From Celeribacter litoreus (lineage in GTDB: Bacteria; Pseudomonadota; Alphaproteobacteria; Rhodobacterales; Rhodobacteraceae), in assembly GCF_020165855.1 (NCBI RefSeq), contig NZ_JAIUFY010000005.1, forward strand, positions 731,243 to 795,242: a stretch of DNA of 64,000 nucleotides, written 5' to 3'. Shown here one piece after another: positions 7,805 to 17,263 of this stretch (the first letter of the stretch is position 1; every line of letters starts with the position of its first letter). The notes beneath the pieces were generated by a model. The model was given only the letters and a program-made list of their open reading frames with translations, had not been told where the DNA came from and ran no database searches. A program made the translations under genes and the position numbers.

Positions 7805-9802
7805 ATGTTCGACAAGATCCTGATTGCGAACCGAGGCGAGATTGCCTGCCGGGTGATGAAGACGGCTCAGAAGATGGGGATTAAAACTGTCGCCATCTAC
7901 TCCGATGCCGACCGGAACGCTCTGCATGTGAAAATGGCCGACGAAGCGGTGCACATCGGCCCGCCGCCGGCGAACCAGTCCTACATCGTCATCGACAAGG
8001 TGATGGACGCCATCCGTCAGACTGGCGCGCAGGCTGTGCACCCGGGTTATGGCTTTCTCTCCGAGAACTCCAAATTCGCCGAGGCGCTGGCCGCCGAGGG
8101 CGTCGCCTTTGTAGGCCCGCCGAAAGGTGCGATTGAGGCCATGGGCGATAAGATTACGTCCAAAAAGCTCGCCAAAGAGGCCGGCGTGAACACTGTTCCC
8201 GGTTACATGGGGCTGATCGAGGATGCCGACGAAGCCGTCAAAATTTCCAACGAGATCGGCTATCCGGTGATGATCAAGGCCTCCGCTGGTGGCGGCGGTA
8301 AGGGCATGCGGATTGCATGGAACGACGAAGAGGCCCGCGAAGGCTTTCAGTCCTCCAAAAACGAGGCTGCAAGCTCCTTTGGCGATGACCGTATCTTCAT
8401 CGAGAAATTTGTCACGCAGCCGCGTCACATCGAAATTCAGGTTCTCTGCGATGCGCATGGCAACGGCATCTGGCTAAACGAGCGTGAGTGCTCCATCCAG
8501 CGCCGCAACCAGAAAGTCATCGAAGAGGCCCCGTCGCCGTTCCTCGATGCCGAGACCCGTAAAGCCATGGGCGAACAGGCTGTCGCATTGGCAAAAGCCG
8601 TGGACTATACCTCGGCAGGCACTGTCGAATTCATCGTAGATGGGGACAAGAACTTCTACTTCCTCGAAATGAACACCCGTCTGCAGGTGGAGCACCCTGT
8701 GACCGAGCTGATCACCGGCATCGACCTCGTGGAGCAAATGATCCGTGTCGCCAACGGTGAGCCGCTTTCCATAACTCAGGACGATGTGGGCATCAACGGT
8801 TGGGCCATCGAGTCGCGCCTCTACGCGGAAGACCCGTATCGGAACTTCCTGCCGTCCATTGGTCGCCTGACGAAATACCGTCCGCCGGAAGAAATCGTTA
8901 CCGAGGATGACATCGTGCGCAACGATACGGGTGTCTACGAGGGTGGCGAGATCTCGATGTATTACGACCCGATGATCGCAAAGCTTTGCACATGGGGCAA
9001 AACCCGCGAGTCCGCGATTGAGAACATGCGCAACGCGCTCGATGCATTCGAAGTCGAGGGCATCGGTCACAACCTGCCGTTCCTGTCCGCCGTGATGGAT
9101 CACCCGCGTTTCGTCTCGGGTAACATCACCACTGCCTTCATCGAAGAGGAATACCCCGAAGGGTTTGCAGGCGTTGAACTGCCAGAAGCTGATTTGGAGC
9201 GTGTCGCCGCTGCCGCTGCCGCGATGTACCGCGTTGCCGAAATCCGCCGCACCCGCGTGTCGGGGCGTATGGACAACCATGAGCGCACCGTGGGCTCCGA
9301 ATGGGTCGTTCAGATCGGCGCGCATAATTTCCCTGTGACCGTTGAAGCGGATAAGGACGGATCCACCGTCCTCATCGGCGACAAATCCATCCGTTGTGAG
9401 AGCGACTGGACGCCGGGCGACAGCCTCGCTGTCATCGGTATGACGGGTGGCTCCCTGACGCTCAAGGTCGGTAAGATCCCGGGTGGTTTCCGGATGCGGA
9501 CCCGTGGCGCGGATATGAAGGTCTACGTCCGTAGCCCGCGAGCCGCCGAGCTTTCCCAATACATGATCGAAAAACTTCCGCCGGATACATCGAAGCTGCT
9601 TCTGTGCCCGATGCCGGGTCTGATCGTGAAGGTCAACGTGGAAGAAGGTGATGAGGTTCAGGAAGGGCAGGCGCTCTGCACCGTTGAAGCGATGAAAATG
9701 GAAAACATCCTGCGCGCAGAGCGCAAGGGTATCGTGTCCAAGATCAATGCGGCGCCGGGTGACAGCCTCGCCGTTGACGAAGTGATCATGGAATTCGAGT
9801 GA
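7805..9802 (+). CDS. pccA: Propionyl-CoA carboxylase alpha subunit (biotin carboxylase + BCCP)
   Basis: The 665 aa protein carboxylates its own biotin with ATP and bicarbonate and passes the carboxyl group to PccB. The biotin carboxylase domain fills about residues 1-450: ILIANRGEIACRV at the start, the ATP-grasp glycine loop KASAGGGGKGMR, and the EMNTRLQVEHPVTE active-site segment. A linking BT domain follows. The C-terminal biotinyl domain carries VEAMKMEN with the biotinylated Lys631. Start is the ATG behind GGGAGAGGA. It is separated from pccB by about 2.3 kb of small genes. Confidence 0.97.
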   Translation: MFDKILIANRGEIACRVMKTAQKMGIKTVAIYSDADRNALHVKMADEAVHIGPPPANQSYIVIDKVMDAIRQTGAQAVHPGYGFLSENSKFAEALAAEGVAFVGPPKGAIEAMGDKITSKKLAKEAGVNTVPGYMGLIEDADEAVKISNEIGYPVMIKASAGGGGKGMRIAWNDEEAREGFQSSKNEAASSFGDDRIFIEKFVTQPRHIEIQVLCDAHGNGIWLNERECSIQRRNQKVIEEAPSPFLDAETRKAMGEQAVALAKAVDYTSAGTVEFIVDGDKNFYFLEMNTRLQVEHPVTELITGIDLVEQMIRVANGEPLSITQDDVGINGWAIESRLYAEDPYRNFLPSIGRLTKYRPPEEIVTEDDIVRNDTGVYEGGEISMYYDPMIAKLCTWGKTRESAIENMRNALDAFEVEGIGHNLPFLSAVMDHPRFVSGNITTAFIEEEYPEGFAGVELPEADLERVAAAAAAMYRVAEIRRTRVSGRMDNHERTVGSEWVVQIGAHNFPVTVEADKDGSTVLIGDKSIRCESDWTPGDSLAVIGMTGGSLTLKVGKIPGGFRMRTRGADMKVYVRSPRAAELSQYMIEKLPPDTSKLLLCPMPGLIVKVNVEEGDEVQEGQALCTVEAMKMENILRAERKGIVSKINAAPGDSLAVDEVIMEFE

Positions 9803-9857
9803 TCGCATGACCTTGGTCGGGCTAGCAGAGAAAGCCTCGATACGAGGCACGAGTGCA

Positions 9858-9881
9858 GGGGCATCCGCTTCAGGATGCTCC
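9858..9881 (+). other. Stem-loop behind pccA
   Basis: GGGGCATCC (9858-9866) pairs with GGATGCTCC (9873-9881) around GCTTCA, and GCACGA (9847-9852) with TCGTGC (9885-9890) extends it. There is no T run. It lies between the converging ends of pccA and the DUF4174 gene and may stabilise either mRNA 3' end. Confidence 0.5.
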
Positions 9882-9934
9882 GGTTCGTGCTCTGAGGCGC
9901 GTTGGCCCGATCTCACGCCTACGAAGATGGCGGA

Positions 9935-10369
9935 TTACAGCCCGCTTTCGATTTCCTGCTGGCGCAGCGGTGTCTTGTCGATGGCGCGGGTGATCTCGCG
10001 CACGTCCCATGGCGACGGTTTGCGGAGCATGACGCGGCTGTCCTTGTCCACGATGACGAGGGCAAAGCCACGCGGCCGCAATTCCAAGCGGATCGGGTTG
10101 CGCGCATCCGGATCGGTGTCGGTGAGGACCACCACGTCGCGTTCGATCAATGCGTCGGGACGGTCTGCGAGGAGCAGCATCTGTTCGCGGAAATTCGGGT
10201 CGAGTGGCGTGTCCGCGAAGACCATCAGGACACGCGCCGTCCATTTGAAATCAGAGAGCGTGGCTTCGCCCGCCTCTTGCGCAAAGACAATCTCGCTATC
10301 CTGCGCGACTGCAGGAGCCAGCGGGGCCATAAAAAGCGCGGTAAGTGCTAGAATTTGAGTGAGTTTCAT
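9935..10369 (-). CDS. Exported DUF4174-domain protein
   Basis: The 144 aa product starts with a signal peptide ([23 protein letters not shown]). The mature part matches the DUF4174 pattern: [15 protein letters not shown] near the start and later the [19 protein letters not shown]-like segment, here [22 protein letters not shown]. The fold is thought to be thioredoxin-like, although no CxxC is present. I chose the ATG at 10369, behind GGGAGGTCC, rather than one four codons upstream. It lies antisense-oriented between pccA and the mutase gene, so it is not part of their transcription unit. Its function is not known. Confidence 0.8.
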   Translation of the reverse strand: MKLTQILALTALFMAPLAPAVAQDSEIVFAQEAGEATLSDFKWTARVLMVFADTPLDPNFREQMLLLADRPDALIERDVVVLTDTDPDARNPIRLELRPRGFALVIVDKDSRVMLRKPSPWDVREITRAIDKTPLRQQEIESGL

Positions 10370-10476
10370 CGGACCTCCCAACTATCTCTACATATAGGGG
10401 ACAGGGAGGACCAAACCAAGACAAAGCCCGTCCACCAAGTGGGGCAAATGGGCACGCCAAGGAGAGGAGTCCTACC

Positions 10477-12600
10477 ATGACGGACAGGAAAAAGTGGGAA
10501 GAGATCGCCACGAAGGAGCTCAGAGGCAAGCCGCTCGAGGCGCTCGAGTGGGACACGCTTGAGGGGATCAAAGTCAAACCGCTCTACGCGGAGGACGATC
10601 TCGACGGGATGGAGCACCTCGGCAATACCCCCGGTCTCGCCCCGTTCACGCGTGGTGTGAAGGCGACGATGTATGCGGGCCGTCCATGGACCATTCGCCA
10701 ATATGCAGGCTTCTCCACTGCTGAAGAATCCAACGCCTTCTACCGCAAGGCTCTGGCCGCCGGTCAGCAGGGTGTGTCGGTCGCATTCGACCTCGCGACG
10801 CACCGTGGTTATGACTCGGACCACCCGCGTGTGGTTGGTGATGTCGGTAAGGCCGGTGTGGCCATCGACTCCGTTGAGGACATGAAAATCCTGTTCGACG
10901 GCATCCCGCTCGACAAAGTGTCCGTCTCCATGACCATGAACGGCGCCGTGATCCCCGTGCTCGCCAACTTCATCGTGGTGGGCGAAGAGCAGGGGCATGA
11001 CAAATCCGTTCTCGCCGGGACCATTCAGAACGACATTCTGAAAGAGTTCATGGTGCGCAACACCTATATCTATCCGCCGGAACCCTCGATGAAGATCATC
11101 GCGGACATCATTGAGTACACGTCGAACGAGATGCCGAAGTTCAACTCCATCTCGATCTCCGGCTACCACATGCAGGAAGCGGGTGCGAACCTCGTGCAAG
11201 AGCTTGCCTTCACCCTCGCAGACGGGCGCGAATACGTTCGCACCGCGATCAAGGCGGGCATGGACGTCGATAAGTTCGCGGGCCGTCTGTCCTTCTTCTT
11301 CGCGATTGGGATGAACTTCTTCATGGAGGCCGCGAAGCTGCGCGCCGCGCGTTACCTGTGGACCCGCGTGATGGAAGAGTTCGAGCCGAAGCTCGAGAAA
11401 TCCAAAATGCTGCGGACCCACTGCCAGACGTCCGGTGTGTCCCTGCAGGAGCAGGACCCGTACAACAACGTGATCCGCACCGCATACGAAGCCATGTCTG
11501 CGGCACTGGGCGGCACGCAGTCCCTTCACACCAACGCACTTGACGAAGCGATTGCACTGCCGACCGAATTCTCGGCCCGCATCGCCCGTAACACCCAGCT
11601 CATCCTGCAGGAAGAGACGGGGATCACGAACGTGGTCGATCCGCTCGCTGGTTCCTACTACGTCGAGAGCCTCACCAAAGAGCTCGCCGACAAGGCTTGG
11701 GAACTCATGGAAGAGATCGAGGAGATGGGCGGCATGACCAAGGCCGTCAACTCCGGCATGCCGAAGCTCCGCATCGAGGAAACCGCTGCGAAACGTCAGG
11801 CGAATATCGACCGTGGCGACGAAGTGATCGTCGGTGTGAACAAGTACCGCAAGGACAAAGAAGACCCGATCGACATTCTCGATGTGGATAACGTGGCCGT
11901 GCGGGAATCTCAGGTCGCTCGGATCAACAAGATCAAAGCCTCTCGTGATGCCGCCAAAGTCGAAGAGACGCTTGGCGCGCTTGAGGCTGCGGCGCAATCC
12001 GGTGAGGGCAACCTCCTCGCGCTGGCGGTCGAAGCCGCCCGTGCCCGTGCAACCGTGGGAGAAATTTCGATGGCGATGGAGAAAGCATTCGGGCGTCACC
12101 GCGCGGAGGTCAAAACGCTCGCGGGTGTCTATGGCGCAGCCTATGAGGGTGATGAGGGCTTCGCCCAAATCCAGAAAGACGTTGAAACCTTTGCCGAGAA
12201 AGCGGGCCGCCGTCCGCGGATGCTTGTGGTGAAGATGGGTCAAGACGGTCACGACCGCGGGGCGAAGGTTATCGCGACGGCCTTTGCCGACATTGGGTTC
12301 GACGTGGATGTTGGTCCGCTCTTCCAGACGCCGGAAGAGGCCGCGCAGGATGCGATCGACAACGACGTGCATATCGTTGGTATTTCGTCGCAGGCTGCTG
12401 GTCACAAGACCCTCGCACCGAAGCTGATCGAAGCGCTGAAAGAGCAGGGCGCCGAGGACATCATCGTGATCTGTGGCGGCGTGATTCCGCAGCAGGACTA
12501 CGACTTCCTCTATGGCGCCGGCGTGAAGGCGATCTTCGGTCCGGGTACCAATATTCCGGCAGCGGCGCGCCAGATCCTCGATCTGATTTCGACCGAGTAA
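10477..12600 (+). CDS. scpA: Methylmalonyl-CoA mutase (single-chain, adenosylcobalamin-dependent)
   Basis: The 707 aa enzyme converts (R)-methylmalonyl-CoA to succinyl-CoA and completes the pathway begun by PccAB; it is also called mcm or bhbA. The N-terminal TIM-barrel part has the substrate-binding [15 protein letters not shown] and [15 protein letters not shown] segments and the [16 protein letters not shown] motif. The C-terminal cobalamin domain has DGHDRG (Asp590-x-His592-x-x-Gly595), where His592 is the lower cobalt ligand. Start is the ATG behind AGGAGAGGAG. I see no cobalamin riboswitch and no TTTGCAAA site upstream, so it may be regulated differently from pccB. Confidence 0.97.
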   Translation: MTDRKKWEEIATKELRGKPLEALEWDTLEGIKVKPLYAEDDLDGMEHLGNTPGLAPFTRGVKATMYAGRPWTIRQYAGFSTAEESNAFYRKALAAGQQGVSVAFDLATHRGYDSDHPRVVGDVGKAGVAIDSVEDMKILFDGIPLDKVSVSMTMNGAVIPVLANFIVVGEEQGHDKSVLAGTIQNDILKEFMVRNTYIYPPEPSMKIIADIIEYTSNEMPKFNSISISGYHMQEAGANLVQELAFTLADGREYVRTAIKAGMDVDKFAGRLSFFFAIGMNFFMEAAKLRAARYLWTRVMEEFEPKLEKSKMLRTHCQTSGVSLQEQDPYNNVIRTAYEAMSAALGGTQSLHTNALDEAIALPTEFSARIARNTQLILQEETGITNVVDPLAGSYYVESLTKELADKAWELMEEIEEMGGMTKAVNSGMPKLRIEETAAKRQANIDRGDEVIVGVNKYRKDKEDPIDILDVDNVAVRESQVARINKIKASRDAAKVEETLGALEAAAQSGEGNLLALAVEAARARATVGEISMAMEKAFGRHRAEVKTLAGVYGAAYEGDEGFAQIQKDVETFAEKAGRRPRMLVVKMGQDGHDRGAKVIATAFADIGFDVDVGPLFQTPEEAAQDAIDNDVHIVGISSQAAGHKTLAPKLIEALKEQGAEDIIVICGGVIPQQDYDFLYGAGVKAIFGPGTNIPAAARQILDLISTE

Positions 12601-12633
12601 CGCAGGGTTTTTGAGTATTTTTGCCAAGAAGAA

Positions 12634-12670
12634 GGGCCGGAAGCGATCTGCCTCCGGCCCTTTCGTTTTT
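12634..12670 (+). terminator. Bidirectional terminator between the mutase gene and nhaA
   Basis: GGGCCGGA (12634-12641) pairs with TCCGGCCC (12653-12660). TTTCGTTTTT follows on the plus strand, and an A-rich AAGAAGAA precedes it for the minus strand, so it can serve both converging genes. Confidence 0.8.
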
Positions 12671-12684
12671 CTAGTGTCCTAGAT

Positions 12685-13917
12685 TTAGCTATTCTTTACC
12701 GGTTCCGCGTCAGGAAGGATTTTGGCATCTTCTTCCTTCGCGGTTTTGACCGGCATCTTTTCGGCGGACGGCGCCAGTTTGAGCACCGTGAAGCCGATGA
12801 TCGCAGAGATCACGGAGCCGGAGAGCACGCCGATGCGAACTTCGTTCATGTAGAACGCGTCCTCAAAGGACAGGCCACCGATGAAGAGCGACATCGTGAA
12901 GCCGATACCTGCGAGAGCCGCGACGCCGTAGATGTGAAGCCAGGTGGCCCCGAACGGTTTCTTTGCGACGCCGAATTTGACCAGAAGCCAGGTCATCCCG
13001 AAAACGCCGATCTGTTTGCCGAGGATCAGGCCGAGTGCGATGCCGAGCGGCAGCGGGGAGAACACATCACCGAGGGTGACGCCGGAGAGAACCACGCCCG
13101 CGTTCGCAAACGCGAAGATCGGGACGATCATGAAGAACACATACGGCGAGAGGGCGTGCTCAAGCGCGTGCAGCGGGGATTTGCCCCACTTGTCCTTCAT
13201 CGGGATGAAGAAGGCTGTGATCACGCCTGCGAGGGTCGCGTGGACACCAGATTTCAGGACGAGAACCCAGAGGACGGTGCCAAGAAGGATGATCGGAGCG
13301 ATCCGGTGGATGCCTGCGCGGTTCAGGAAATACATGATCAGGAGCGGGATAGCCGCAAGGAACAGGTAATCCAGATGCAGTTCTGCCGTGTAGAAGAAAG
13401 CGATGATCAGGATGGCCCCGAGGTCGTCGAGGATCGCAAGCGTCAGCAGAAAGACCTTAAGAGAGGACGGAACACGGTCGCCCACGAGCGCAAGAATGCC
13501 GAGCGCGAAGGCAATGTCGGTCGCCGCAGGAATAGCCCAGCCGGAGTGCGTTTCAGGCGAGGAGATGTTCAGGGCGAAATAAACCACGGCAGGCATGACC
13601 ATGCCGCCGACAGCTGCCATGCCTGGCAGGATGACGTCGCGCGGGTTTTTGAGTTTGCCTTCCATCAACTCGTGTTTGAGCTCAAGGCCCACGAGGAGGA
13701 AGAAGACAGCCATCAGGCCGTCGTTGATCCAGAGAATCAATGGCTTGGCGAGGCCTGTGTCATTGATTTTCACGGAGAAATACGAGGACAACGCGCCATC
13801 GTAGTACGGGTAAAGCGAGGAATTGGCCACGAACATGGCAGCGACGGCGGCCACCATGAGGACGATGCCGCCGGAGATCTCACTGTCGAAGAACTGTTCC
13901 AATTTGCGTAGGAGCAT
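12685..13917 (-). CDS. nhaA: Na+/H+ antiporter NhaA
   Basis: The 410 aa protein has about twelve membrane segments and the NhaA hallmarks: the MAVFFLLVGLELK segment in helix II/III, PAATDIAFALGILALVGDRVP, and the paired aspartates in LAILDDLGAI that bind Na+ and H+. NhaA imports protons and expels Na+ at the inner membrane, which fits a marine lifestyle. The C-terminal tail of about 30 residues is charged and cytoplasmic. It stands alone, converging on the mutase gene. No NhaR-type regulator is adjacent. Confidence 0.95.
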   Translation of the reverse strand: MLLRKLEQFFDSEISGGIVLMVAAVAAMFVANSSLYPYYDGALSSYFSVKINDTGLAKPLILWINDGLMAVFFLLVGLELKHELMEGKLKNPRDVILPGMAAVGGMVMPAVVYFALNISSPETHSGWAIPAATDIAFALGILALVGDRVPSSLKVFLLTLAILDDLGAILIIAFFYTAELHLDYLFLAAIPLLIMYFLNRAGIHRIAPIILLGTVLWVLVLKSGVHATLAGVITAFFIPMKDKWGKSPLHALEHALSPYVFFMIVPIFAFANAGVVLSGVTLGDVFSPLPLGIALGLILGKQIGVFGMTWLLVKFGVAKKPFGATWLHIYGVAALAGIGFTMSLFIGGLSFEDAFYMNEVRIGVLSGSVISAIIGFTVLKLAPSAEKMPVKTAKEEDAKILPDAEPVKNS

Positions 13918-14008
13918 TGTCTTTTTCTGTTCTTTCCTAAAAGTTGATATAAAGGTGCGTCATATGGAGATGGGGATTTTCCGGCGCGTTTCAATAAGGA
14001 CAAGATGA

Positions 14009-14641
14009 ATGACCTATCGGATTGACCATTTGGTGGTTTCCGCAGGCGATCTCGAGCAAGGGCGCGACGCGATCGAAGGGCTGTTGGATATAGAATTCGG
14101 CCCAGTTGGCAAGCATGAGGACATGGCGACGGAAAACCGTCTCGTTGGGATGCGTGGCTCGGATGGGGACGCATCCTATCTCGAAGTGATTGCGCCTGAT
14201 CCGGCGGCGCCGCGCCCAGTGTATCCGAGGTGGTTCGATCTGGACAATTTCGGGGGTGTTGCGCGACTGACGAATTGGGTCGTTTCCTGTCCGGATTTGG
14301 AAGAAGCTCTGGAATTTGCTCCGGCAGGAATAGGACGGATCATGTCGTTCCGTCGGGGAGATTATGCGTGGCGGATGATTGTGCCGGAGACCGGTGTGCT
14401 GCCATTCGATAACTGTTTTCCGGCATTGATCGAGTGGCATTCCGATCATCCTGCGCCAGCGCTTTCGGATCAGGGTCTGACCTTCCGACGGTTGAAAATC
14501 TCCCATCCGGACGCGGATGGGCTTCGCGACGCCTTGTCTCCGTTTGTGGCGGCGATGGAGACCGTTCGTATCGTTCAGGCAGACGCGCCGGGTCTGATGG
14601 CCGAGATTGGCACACCATCGGGGGAGATTTGGATCGCATGA
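14009..14641 (+). CDS. VOC-family (glyoxalase-like) protein
   Basis: The 210 aa protein matches the Glyoxalase_3-type VOC fold. It begins YRIDHLVVSAGDLEQG, has a GKHEDMATENRLVGM strand region and the metal-side segment DASYLEVIAPDP, and the second half has LIEWHSDHPAP. VOC proteins use paired beta-alpha-beta modules to bind a metal and small ligand. The substrate here is unknown. Its stop overlaps the next start (ATGA at 14638-14641), so the acetyltransferase is translationally coupled to it. The start follows AAGGACAAG. Confidence 0.82.
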   Translation: MTYRIDHLVVSAGDLEQGRDAIEGLLDIEFGPVGKHEDMATENRLVGMRGSDGDASYLEVIAPDPAAPRPVYPRWFDLDNFGGVARLTNWVVSCPDLEEALEFAPAGIGRIMSFRRGDYAWRMIVPETGVLPFDNCFPALIEWHSDHPAPALSDQGLTFRRLKISHPDADGLRDALSPFVAAMETVRIVQADAPGLMAEIGTPSGEIWIA

Positions 14642-15141
14642 CAGAGAAAACATTTTTGCGAGACGCACGCACGTCCGACGCAGCCGCTCTGAAAGCCATT
14701 ATGGCCCCCGTGATCGCGGGGTCTACCGCCTCGTTTTCGTCAGAAGAGCGAAGTGAGGAGGCATGGGCGGCAATGGTGGAAGACCGCCTGTCGCGCGGTC
14801 GGGGGTTCTATGTGGCTGAGCTGGCGGGGGAGGTCGTTGGCTATGCGACCTATGATCAATTCCGGCCCGGAAACAACGGCTACCGGTTTACAATGGAGCA
14901 TTCCGTTTACCTCTCGGATGCGTCGCAGGGGCACGGCCTCGGGCGTATTCTGATGCTTACAATTGAGGAGCACGCGCGGGAAGCCGGACATCATTCGATG
15001 ATTGGCGCGATCGACGCCGACAATGTGGCCTCCATCGCGTTCCATAAGGCGCTTGGCTACAAAGAGGCGGGGCGCATTCCGCAAGCCGGGTTCAAATTCG
15101 ACCGTTGGCTCGACGTTCTGTTCATGCAGAAGATGCTGTAA
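14638..15141 (+). CDS. GNAT N-acetyltransferase, phosphinothricin acetyltransferase-like
   Basis: The 167 aa protein begins FLRDARTSDAAALKAIMAPVI and continues TASFSSEERS, typical of the Pat/MnaT group that acetylates phosphinothricin or methionine sulfoximine-like amines. The acetyl-CoA loop is QGHGLGRILM, and the end GYKEAGRIPQAGFKFDRWLDVLFMQ is very characteristic of that group. The start overlaps the VOC stop by four bases. The natural substrate may be methionine sulfoximine or a related amine. That is family knowledge, not shown here. Confidence 0.87.
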   Translation: MTEKTFLRDARTSDAAALKAIMAPVIAGSTASFSSEERSEEAWAAMVEDRLSRGRGFYVAELAGEVVGYATYDQFRPGNNGYRFTMEHSVYLSDASQGHGLGRILMLTIEEHAREAGHHSMIGAIDADNVASIAFHKALGYKEAGRIPQAGFKFDRWLDVLFMQKML

Positions 15142-15208
15142 CGCAATTGTCGGAAACTGCGAGGAATTGTCGCCTGACACCGGCGCGCGCAGCGGGTAAA
15201 GTGATCCT

Positions 15209-15892
15209 ATGTCGATTTGGTCCAGAATACTCGAGGCACTCAAAGCGCTCCGTGCAGGCGAAAGCCTTGCGACGGTCTTCGACCAATTTCGGTCCGAACC
15301 CGAGCGTCGGGTTGGTTTTGCCATTGCTGTGATCGCCCTCGGCGCCAAGATGGCGAAAGCAGATGGCCTCGTTACGCGCGATGAGGTGACAGCATTCCGC
15401 GAGGTCTTCAAGATCGCGAAGGAGGATGAGGCGGCGGCAGCGCGCGTTTTTAATCTGGCCCGTCAGGATGTCGCTGGTTTTGAGGACTACGCGACGAGCG
15501 TCAAAAAGATGTATGGCGATGAATGCCGTCCGCTCATGGATCTCATGGACGGGCTCTTTCACATTGCAATGGCCGATGGGGAATATCATCCGGGCGAAGA
15601 TGCATACCTGACGCGCGTCGCCGAAATTTTTGATGTGAACCCGCGCGCATTTCGGGCGATGCGCGCACGCTATGTGCCGGACGCGGTGAAAGACCCATAT
15701 GATGTGTTGGGCGTTGAGCCGACAGCGTCATTCGATGAGATCAAATCTGCATATCGCGCTCTCGTGCGTGAAACGCATCCGGATCGCATGATTGCGCGCG
15801 GTGTGCCCGAAGAGGCCGTGCAGCTCGCCTCTGATCGACTGGTAGAGATCAATGCCGCGTGGGAAGAGATCGAAGCGGAGCGGGTCCCGTGA
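15209..15892 (+). CDS. TerB-J domain co-chaperone (DjlA/DjiA-like)
   Basis: The 227 aa protein has a TerB-like all-helical domain (about residues 35-145, with two acidic metal-site-type segments MAKADGLVTRDE and MADGEYHPGED) followed by a J domain (about 162-227). The essential HPD is present in RETHPDRM, so it can stimulate DnaK. There is no clear N-terminal membrane segment as in E. coli DjlA. Its stop overlaps the next start by four bases. The family is annotated as DjiA in alphaproteobacteria. Its client is unknown. Confidence 0.87.
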   Translation: MSIWSRILEALKALRAGESLATVFDQFRSEPERRVGFAIAVIALGAKMAKADGLVTRDEVTAFREVFKIAKEDEAAAARVFNLARQDVAGFEDYATSVKKMYGDECRPLMDLMDGLFHIAMADGEYHPGEDAYLTRVAEIFDVNPRAFRAMRARYVPDAVKDPYDVLGVEPTASFDEIKSAYRALVRETHPDRMIARGVPEEAVQLASDRLVEINAAWEEIEAERVP

Positions 15893-16938
15893 TCCGCATC
15901 GCGACCTATAATGTCGAGTGGTTCGATAATCTGTTCGACAATGTGGGACGCCCTCAAGCAGACGACCAATGGTCCGCCCGCCACAATGTCACGCGCGAGA
16001 TGCAACTGGAGGCGCTTGGCATCGTGTTTAACGCGCTGGACGCCGACGCCATCATGATCATTGAAGCGCCGGACACCAATCGCCGACGCGACACTGTCCG
16101 TGCTCTTGAGCAATTTGCGGATTGGGCTGGTCTCAGGGCGATGGCTGTGGAGATCGGTTTCATCAACGAGACGCAGCAAGAGATTGCGCTCCTTTATGAT
16201 CCTCTTGTGCTGAGCGCGCATCACGACCCGATCGGCGCGCCTGCTGATCTTGGCGATCAGTTCGAGGCCCCTGCGTTCAATTCCATTTATCGGCTCGATC
16301 TCGACACAGACCGCGATCGCGAAGAGGTGCGGTTTTCGAAGCCGCCTTTGGAGTTGGCGATGGAAGTGCGCGAGACAGGGTTCGCATTCCGGATGATCGG
16401 TGTGCATGTAAAATCCAAGGCCCCACACGGAGCCCGATCCCGCGATGATGTCATCCGCATCTCCATTGAGAACCGCCGTAAACAGCTCGCCCAGTGTATC
16501 TGGTTGCGTGAGCGGGTAGAGGGGCATCTACGGGAGGCAGAGCCGATCATCGTGCTCGGCGATTTCAACGATGGTCCAGGCCTTGATGAATATGAGCATT
16601 TGTTCGGGCGCTCGGGAGTGGAAATCGTTCTCGGACGGGAAGATCCCGATGTGCCTTCCGAGATGCGTCTCTATGATCCCCATGCGGCAGAGGCGCTCTG
16701 TCGTCGCGGAAATCAGGGCCCGACCAGTGCGCGTTTTTATATTGAAGAGGACAAGCGCTATCTCTCCGCATTGCTGGACTATGTGATGGTCTCGCCGGAA
16801 ATTCGGCCTAACGCGAAATGGCGCATCTGGCACCCGTTTGATGATCCGGTTTGCTTCAAGACGCCGGAGTTGCAGCGCGCCTTGCTCGTGGCATCAGATC
16901 ATTTCCCTGTGTCGATTGATCTCGAGCTGCCGGGATGA
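15889..16938 (+). CDS. Endonuclease/exonuclease/phosphatase (EEP) family protein
   Basis: The 349 aa protein has the EEP layout: ATYNVEWFDN near the start, IMIIEAPDTNRRRD with the metal-binding glutamate position, IVLGDFNDGPG in the middle, and the catalytic ASDHFPVSIDLEL at the end. No signal peptide is visible. Members cleave phosphodiesters in DNA, RNA or lipids or act as phosphatases, and the sequence does not show which. I chose the GTG at 15889, which overlaps the TGA of the TerB-J gene, over an in-frame ATG at 15859 inside that gene. The two genes are coupled. Confidence 0.85.
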   Translation: MIRIATYNVEWFDNLFDNVGRPQADDQWSARHNVTREMQLEALGIVFNALDADAIMIIEAPDTNRRRDTVRALEQFADWAGLRAMAVEIGFINETQQEIALLYDPLVLSAHHDPIGAPADLGDQFEAPAFNSIYRLDLDTDRDREEVRFSKPPLELAMEVRETGFAFRMIGVHVKSKAPHGARSRDDVIRISIENRRKQLAQCIWLRERVEGHLREAEPIIVLGDFNDGPGLDEYEHLFGRSGVEIVLGREDPDVPSEMRLYDPHAAEALCRRGNQGPTSARFYIEEDKRYLSALLDYVMVSPEIRPNAKWRIWHPFDDPVCFKTPELQRALLVASDHFPVSIDLELPG

Positions 16939-16969
16939 ATTGTAGTCTGCGGTGTCCTATATTGAGGGC

Positions 16970-17263
16970 ATGAAACATATCGCTCTCATCGCCAGCCTCG
17001 TCGCCACGCCCCTTTGGGCACAGGAGTCGTCCGAGAAACCGGATGGCTGGGACTTGCTACAGGAAGGGGGGCGGTTGCTTCTTGAAGACCTGATGGACGA
17101 CCTGTCGCCGCTGCTCGAAGATTTGCAGGGGTTGATGGTCGATCTCAATTCCTATGAGCCGCCCGTCATTTTGCCGAATGGTGACATCCTCATCCGGCGC
17201 AAACCCGATGCGCCGGAGTATACGCCGCCGCCGGTTGAGGATGAGGACGCAATCGACCTTTAG
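16970..17263 (+). CDS. Small exported protein, unknown
   Basis: The 97 aa product has a signal peptide (MKHIALIASLVATPLWA-Q) and an acidic mature part with a leucine/aspartate-rich helix (LLLEDLMDDLSPLLEDLQGLM) and a proline-rich end (YTPPPVEDEDAIDL). The ATG at 16970 follows GAGGGC; a GTG 18 bases earlier is less likely. It overlaps the end of ppx by four bases, tail to tail. Similar small proteins in Rhodobacteraceae are sometimes wrongly labelled AAA ATPase. No ATPase motif is present here. Confidence 0.75.
   Translation: MKHIALIASLVATPLWAQESSEKPDGWDLLQEGGRLLLEDLMDDLSPLLEDLQGLMVDLNSYEPPVILPNGDILIRRKPDAPEYTPPPVEDEDAIDL

Noticed and set aside
10370-10476. Cobalamin riboswitch in front of the mutase gene
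   Set aside because: Only 107 bases and no B12-box; too short for the aptamer.
10366-12627. 753 aa open frame on the minus strand
   Set aside because: Shadow of the methylmalonyl-CoA mutase gene, with no recognisable protein features.
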